From Bifidobacterium sp. ESL0682 (GTDB lineage: Bacteria > Actinomycetota > Actinomycetes > Actinomycetales > Bifidobacteriaceae): DNA of 64,000 bases. Positions 60,157 through 64,000 of the stretch are shown piece by piece. Under the pieces are notes generated by a model. The model did no database searches. It was not told where the DNA came from and was given only the letters and a program-made list of their open reading frames with translations. The stretch's first letter is position 1. Every line of letters begins with the position of its first letter. The DNA lies in NCBI RefSeq assembly GCF_029392815.1, contig NZ_CP113942.1:1116001-1180000 (forward strand), written 5' to 3'. A program made the translations under genes and the position numbers.

Positions 60157-62811
60157 ATGAACACTGCTTTCGACAAACCAACCGACGCCGGGCCTTCCTC
60201 GCCGACCAACGAGCCAGGCCTGTCCGCCAGCCTGCACGATGTCGGATTCAGCTATGACGGCGGTACCTCATGGGTGTTGAACGGCATCGATCTCGACATC
60301 AAGGTCGGCGAACGCATCTGTCTGGTCGGGCCGAACGGCTCGGGAAAATCCACGCTGGCTCGTCTTATCGCCGGCCTCTCCTCCCCGGACAGGGGGTCAA
60401 TCGCCCTTCTTGGCTATGACGTGTTCCACGACGGCAAGCCCAACAGCGGCCTCTACCGTAAGGCCCGCAAAGGCATCGGCGCGGTCTTCCAGAACCCGAT
60501 GGACCAGATCATCACCACTGTGGTGGGCGATGATGTCGCGTTCGGGCCGGAAAACCTCGCCCTTGCCCCGGATGTAATCACCACGCGCGTCCACGAATCG
60601 TTGGACGCCGTGGACATGGAAGGCACTCTGTTTGATGACCCGTCGCGCATGAGCGGCGGTCAACAGCAACGCATCGCCATAGCGGGCATTCTCGCCATGG
60701 CGCCGTCGATGATCGTGCTCGACGAACCCACAGCAATGCTCGATCTTGCAGCACAACATGACGTGTTGGATGTCCTCGATAACCTGCAGCATGAGGGAAC
60801 CACCATCGTTCATGTCACTCATCGGCCCGAGGAACTGAAACATGCCGATCGCATTCTGAGTCTGGAAGATGGCGAACTCGTCGAATTGACCCCAACTCAG
60901 GCCGCTTTGAAGCTTTCGGTGACCAATGCCGACGACACTGGTTTGCTGAAACCGGATGGTCTCATCATCGAAGGTGGTAGCAGGAAAGACAATGGCCTAA
61001 AAACCGATGGTGCGCTTAATGGCAGCGCAAAAGAAGACGTCAATCGCACCATTAACCATTCACAGACCGAATTCCAGGCAGCAGCCTCTTCGGACACTGC
61101 GGCGAGCGCCACAAATGCGCCAGCGAGCGACAATGCTCCTGCAATCACCGCTGAACCGGCCATCCGTTTCGACCATGTCTCCTACCGTTATCCCAAGTCC
61201 GACAAGGACACCCTGCATGATTTTTCGATGACCATCAAACAGGGCGAGATCGTGGCCATCATGGGTCGCAATGGCACGGGCAAGACGACCCTTACCCGGC
61301 TCATGTCTGCGTTGTCGAAGCCCGACAGCGGCACTATCCAGGTCTCCGGCATTGACCTCAGTTCGATGTCGCGCCGCGACAAAAAAGCACTGCGCTCAAG
61401 TGTCGGACTGGTGATGCAGCAGCCGGAACAACAGCTTTTCGCCGAAACGGTACGGCAGGATGTAGCCTATGGGCCAAGCAACCAGGGGCTTCCGGCGCAA
61501 GTAGTAGACCAACGCGTCAACCGTGCCTTGACTTTGCTGGGTATTGACGGGCTTGCCGACCGTTCGCCGTTCTCGCTTTCCGGGGGTCAGCAACGCTTGA
61601 CCGCCATTGCCGGCATCATCGCCTGTGAACCGCGTATCCTCATCCTCGATGAACCGACCGCCGGACTTGACGCGAGCGCCAGCGAACGCATCTATGCGCT
61701 GATACGCACGCTCAACGCCCACGGCGTCACGATAGTCCTGATCACTCATTCCCCTCGTCAGGCACGGCAATTGGCCGACCGGGTAATCACCTTGGGCGGA
61801 GTCGAGCAAGGCGACAAGTCCCAAAAAGACAGCAATCACCATTCACGCAATGATTCCGGCCCGAACACTGCAATCGATAAGGCAATTGATACCGATACTT
61901 CCGTCCATGCATCAGCAGCGGGGAACATCGACCAACCGCGTCAACACACGTCTGACGAGAAAACGGCAACATCCGGCAATGCCGACCAAGTCGGCGCAGC
62001 CAATCAACCCACCCCACCGGCTCAACGCCAGAGCATCATCGAACGCCTCGACCCACGTGTCAAACTAATCGTATTCCTCGTCCTGATGTTCACTTCGTTT
62101 ATGGTCACTTCCCTGCCGCAACTGGCGCTGACCGCTGTAATGGTTGTCATACTGGCTGCCGCCGCGAAGCTCGGGCCAAAGCTGTTGTTCCGCTCGATGA
62201 AGGGATTCCTCATACTGCTCGCCGTGATGGGTGTCATCAATATGCTCTTCGTACGCACCGGCAGGCCTCTGGTCTCCATCGCCTCCTTCCCCATTACCGA
62301 TGATGGCGTCATGGCGGCGATACTCTACACCTGCAGATTCGGGCTGGTCATTCTGCTGGGCATCATCCTGCTGCAGACCACCACGCCCACCGCGTTAACC
62401 GACGGATTCGGCTCTTTGCTTTCGCCGTTACGCAAATTCGGTCTGCATACCCAGGAACTGGCTTTGGTGATGAGCCTGGCGCTGCGTTTCCTGCCGACAC
62501 TGGCGGCCGAAGCCCGCAACATCATCGACGCGCAATCGGCCCGTGGAGGCAGCATCGAAACCGGTTCACCCACCCGTCGTCTCAAGGCACTGGCGGCCAT
62601 TGTCGTTCCGATTTTCGCCGGTGCGCTGCGCCATTCCGACAACCTTTCGCTGGCCTTGGACGCTCGCTGCTATGAAGAGAACATCGAACGCACCCATTGG
62701 CATGCGATGCACGTCGCCCGTCGGGATGTTGCCTTCATCGTGCTCTGCGCACTGTATCTGGCGATATTGCTGACGCTCAAAACAGGACTCGTGGCGGCCC
62801 CTCGTCTCTAA
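60157..62811 (+). CDS. Fused ECF transporter A-A-T protein (riboflavin)
   Basis: Single-chain energy-coupling module of 884 residues. ATPase 1 (about 25-260) has LVGPNGSGKSTLARLI, MSGGQQQRIAI and MIVLDEPTAMLD. A polar linker (~260-330) follows. ATPase 2 (about 335-550) has IMGRNGTGKTTLTRLM, LSGGQQRLTAIAG and ILILDEPTAGLD. A second Asp/Asn/His-rich linker leads to the T domain (620-884) with five or six membrane segments and the ARG-type coupling motifs in AQSARGGS and LDARCY. It is encoded seven bases after ribU and is intact. It is paralogous to the broken copy at 34866-37656. Confidence 0.92.
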   Translation: MNTAFDKPTDAGPSSPTNEPGLSASLHDVGFSYDGGTSWVLNGIDLDIKVGERICLVGPNGSGKSTLARLIAGLSSPDRGSIALLGYDVFHDGKPNSGLYRKARKGIGAVFQNPMDQIITTVVGDDVAFGPENLALAPDVITTRVHESLDAVDMEGTLFDDPSRMSGGQQQRIAIAGILAMAPSMIVLDEPTAMLDLAAQHDVLDVLDNLQHEGTTIVHVTHRPEELKHADRILSLEDGELVELTPTQAALKLSVTNADDTGLLKPDGLIIEGGSRKDNGLKTDGALNGSAKEDVNRTINHSQTEFQAAASSDTAASATNAPASDNAPAITAEPAIRFDHVSYRYPKSDKDTLHDFSMTIKQGEIVAIMGRNGTGKTTLTRLMSALSKPDSGTIQVSGIDLSSMSRRDKKALRSSVGLVMQQPEQQLFAETVRQDVAYGPSNQGLPAQVVDQRVNRALTLLGIDGLADRSPFSLSGGQQRLTAIAGIIACEPRILILDEPTAGLDASASERIYALIRTLNAHGVTIVLITHSPRQARQLADRVITLGGVEQGDKSQKDSNHHSRNDSGPNTAIDKAIDTDTSVHASAAGNIDQPRQHTSDEKTATSGNADQVGAANQPTPPAQRQSIIERLDPRVKLIVFLVLMFTSFMVTSLPQLALTAVMVVILAAAAKLGPKLLFRSMKGFLILLAVMGVINMLFVRTGRPLVSIASFPITDDGVMAAILYTCRFGLVILLGIILLQTTTPTALTDGFGSLLSPLRKFGLHTQELALVMSLALRFLPTLAAEARNIIDAQSARGGSIETGSPTRRLKALAAIVVPIFAGALRHSDNLSLALDARCYEENIERTHWHAMHVARRDVAFIVLCALYLAILLTLKTGLVAAPRL

Positions 62812-62812
62812 C

Positions 62813-62836
62813 TTTCCTGGTTCAGGTTCCAGGAAA
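62813..62836 (+). terminator. Weak terminator-like hairpin after the riboflavin operon
   Basis: Stem TTTCCTGG / CCAGGAAA with an 8-base loop starts two bases after the stop codon. No T run follows on the plus strand, so termination is uncertain. Confidence 0.35.
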
Positions 62837-62939
62837 AGAAACACGACCCGCGAATTCGTCTCTTTTCTGACAGTCTCAGCCAAATCCTGATAGAGTGAAA
62901 GCGAGTTTGTTTTCAAGCTTCACTTTCAAAGGAGACGAT

Positions 62940-64000
62940 ATGCACGCACCACGTAATACCGCGATAGAACCTTTCGCCATCGAGCACGCCACTGTCGCCA
63001 CCGGCGACGCTGATGGCCGTACGTTGAGCGATACCACCATCCTGGTGGACGGTCTTGGCAAGATCCGAGAAATCGGACCGTCCTCGAACGTGGTGGTGCC
63101 TCCGGGCTATCACGAGCTGGACGGCACCGGCAAGGTCGTCTCCCCGGCATGATCAACGGTCACGTCCACACCTTCTCGCAGGGCAAGCCGCTCGACCCCA
63201 AGGGCAGCACTCCGGAAGGCCAGCGCAAGACCGCCAAAATCATGCATTCGGCGCCAGGCAAGCTCTTCATGTATGAGACCAGCAAATCCAACATCATGAC
63301 GCTGCTGAACTCCGGTGTCACCACCATCCGCACGGTCGGCGACGTCGGCTATGAGGTCGTCGCCATCCGTGACCGCATCAACTCCGGAAAGATGGTCGGT
63401 CCGCGCATCATGGCTGCAGGCCCGATGCTCGCGATTCCCGACGGCCACGGCGCACCGCTGGTCGCCATGGAAAGCACCACCCCCGAAGAAGCGCGTAGCG
63501 AGGCCGAATACAGCATCGACCACGGTGTCAACGCCCTGAAGATCGCGGCCACCGGTGGTGTCACCGATTCTCAGGTACCCGGCGAGGCCGGCGCTCCGCA
63601 GATGACCACCGAGCAGATGAGCGCTATTTGCGAGGCCGCACACGCCAACGACATCATCGTTGCCGCTCACGCCCAGAGCGTGGAAGGTGTTCGCCGCGCA
63701 CTGAAGGCCGGCGTCGACACCATCGAACACGGCTGCGAGCTGGACGACGAACTGACCGAGCTTTTCCTGAACAATCCGAACTCACTGCGCGGCTGGAGTG
63801 CTCTGGAGCCTACGCTTTCCGCGGGCCTGCCGATGAAGTATCTTTCGCAGGAAACCTTGAACATGACCGACGTCCAGATGCAGAACTCCGTCCCTGTAAT
63901 TGAGGGTATGGTCAATGGCGCACGTCAGGCGCATGAAGCCGGCATCAAGGTCGGCGTCGGCACCGACACCGCCATGCCGTTCGTACCGCAGTATGGCACC
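62940..64000 (+). pseudogene. Amidohydrolase (prolidase/imidazolonepropionase-like), one frameshift, 3' end outside window
   Basis: Metal-dependent hydrolase of the amidohydrolase superfamily. The N-terminal beta-sandwich is followed by the metal-binding HxH in INGHVHTFSQGKPLD, the bridging Lys in NALKIAATGG, VAAHAQSVEGVRRAL, TIEHGCELDDEL, and the metal Asp in VGVGTDTAMPF. The frame breaks at 63142-63148: the coding strand CCCCGGCATG should be CCCCGGGCATG, giving VVSPGMINGHVH. AAGGAG precedes the ATG. A role in peptide or proline dipeptide cleavage is typical. The 3' end is cut by the window edge. The lost G is probably a sequencing error. Confidence 0.85.

Overview
The window looks like chromosomal core sequence from a bifidobacterium (Actinobacteria, Bifidobacteriaceae). 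The evidence is the arg cluster in the order argCJBD-F-R-G-H, the actinobacterial families DUF3043, DUF4191, TlyA and polyphosphate-type glucokinase, an extended LigA, and ECF vitamin transporters whose two ATPases and T component are fused into one polypeptide. The species cannot be named from this sequence alone. No phage, insertion sequence, CRISPR array, rRNA or tRNA was seen.

Layout. 1-2.9 kb (minus): nadD (runs off the left edge), an acidic hypothetical gene, and proA. 3.1-4.6 kb (plus): thrC. 4.7-7.0 kb (minus): a YtrA-type GntR regulator with an ABC-2 exporter. 7.1-17.4 kb: a HAD phosphatase, recN, nadK, a lone plus-strand beta-helix (bactofilin-like) gene, tlyA, a NagD-type phosphatase, a striking RG-repeat/TPR/acidic protein, and tyrS. 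17.6-28.5 kb (minus): the arginine operon argC-J-B-D-F-R-G-H followed by an SGNH hydrolase gene. 28.8-34.7 kb (minus): a DUF4190-like membrane protein, pheST and an RNA 2'-O-methyltransferase. 34.9-38.5 kb (minus): a TPP riboswitch, a YkoE-like S component and a fused ECF A-A-T protein (thiamine/HMP uptake). 38.7-49.4 kb: M20 dipeptidase, DUF3043, lpd, DUF4191, glnA, mrp and ligA. 49.5-59.2 kb: a very large TPR-like protein, a polytopic membrane protein, an aminotransferase, ppgK and a GT2 glycosyltransferase. 59.4-62.8 kb (plus): an FMN riboswitch, RibU-like S component and a second fused ECF A-A-T protein. The right edge holds a truncated amidohydrolase.

Three things stand out. First, at least eleven sites in otherwise well-conserved genes (proA twice, the GntR gene, argG, argF, ecfAAT-1 twice, mrp, the large TPR gene, an aminotransferase and an amidohydrolase) lack exactly one base, and nearly all lie in runs of G or C. 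Restoring the base gives an open frame in each, and in every one of these genes that is complete in the window the restored length is divisible by three. This pattern looks like homopolymer undercalling in the assembly rather than real gene decay. Second, a family of about 88-bp near-perfect palindromes occurs three times, each just 3' of a gene. It has a conserved asymmetric core and outer stems that differ in sequence but keep pairing, and I do not recognise it. Third, two paralogous ECF systems each pair a vitamin riboswitch with their own S component and a single-chain A-A-T energising module.

Physiologically the window encodes arginine, proline, threonine and glutamine synthesis, NAD synthesis (nadD, nadK), vitamin B1-precursor and B2 uptake, tRNA charging (Tyr, Phe) and DNA repair/ligation.
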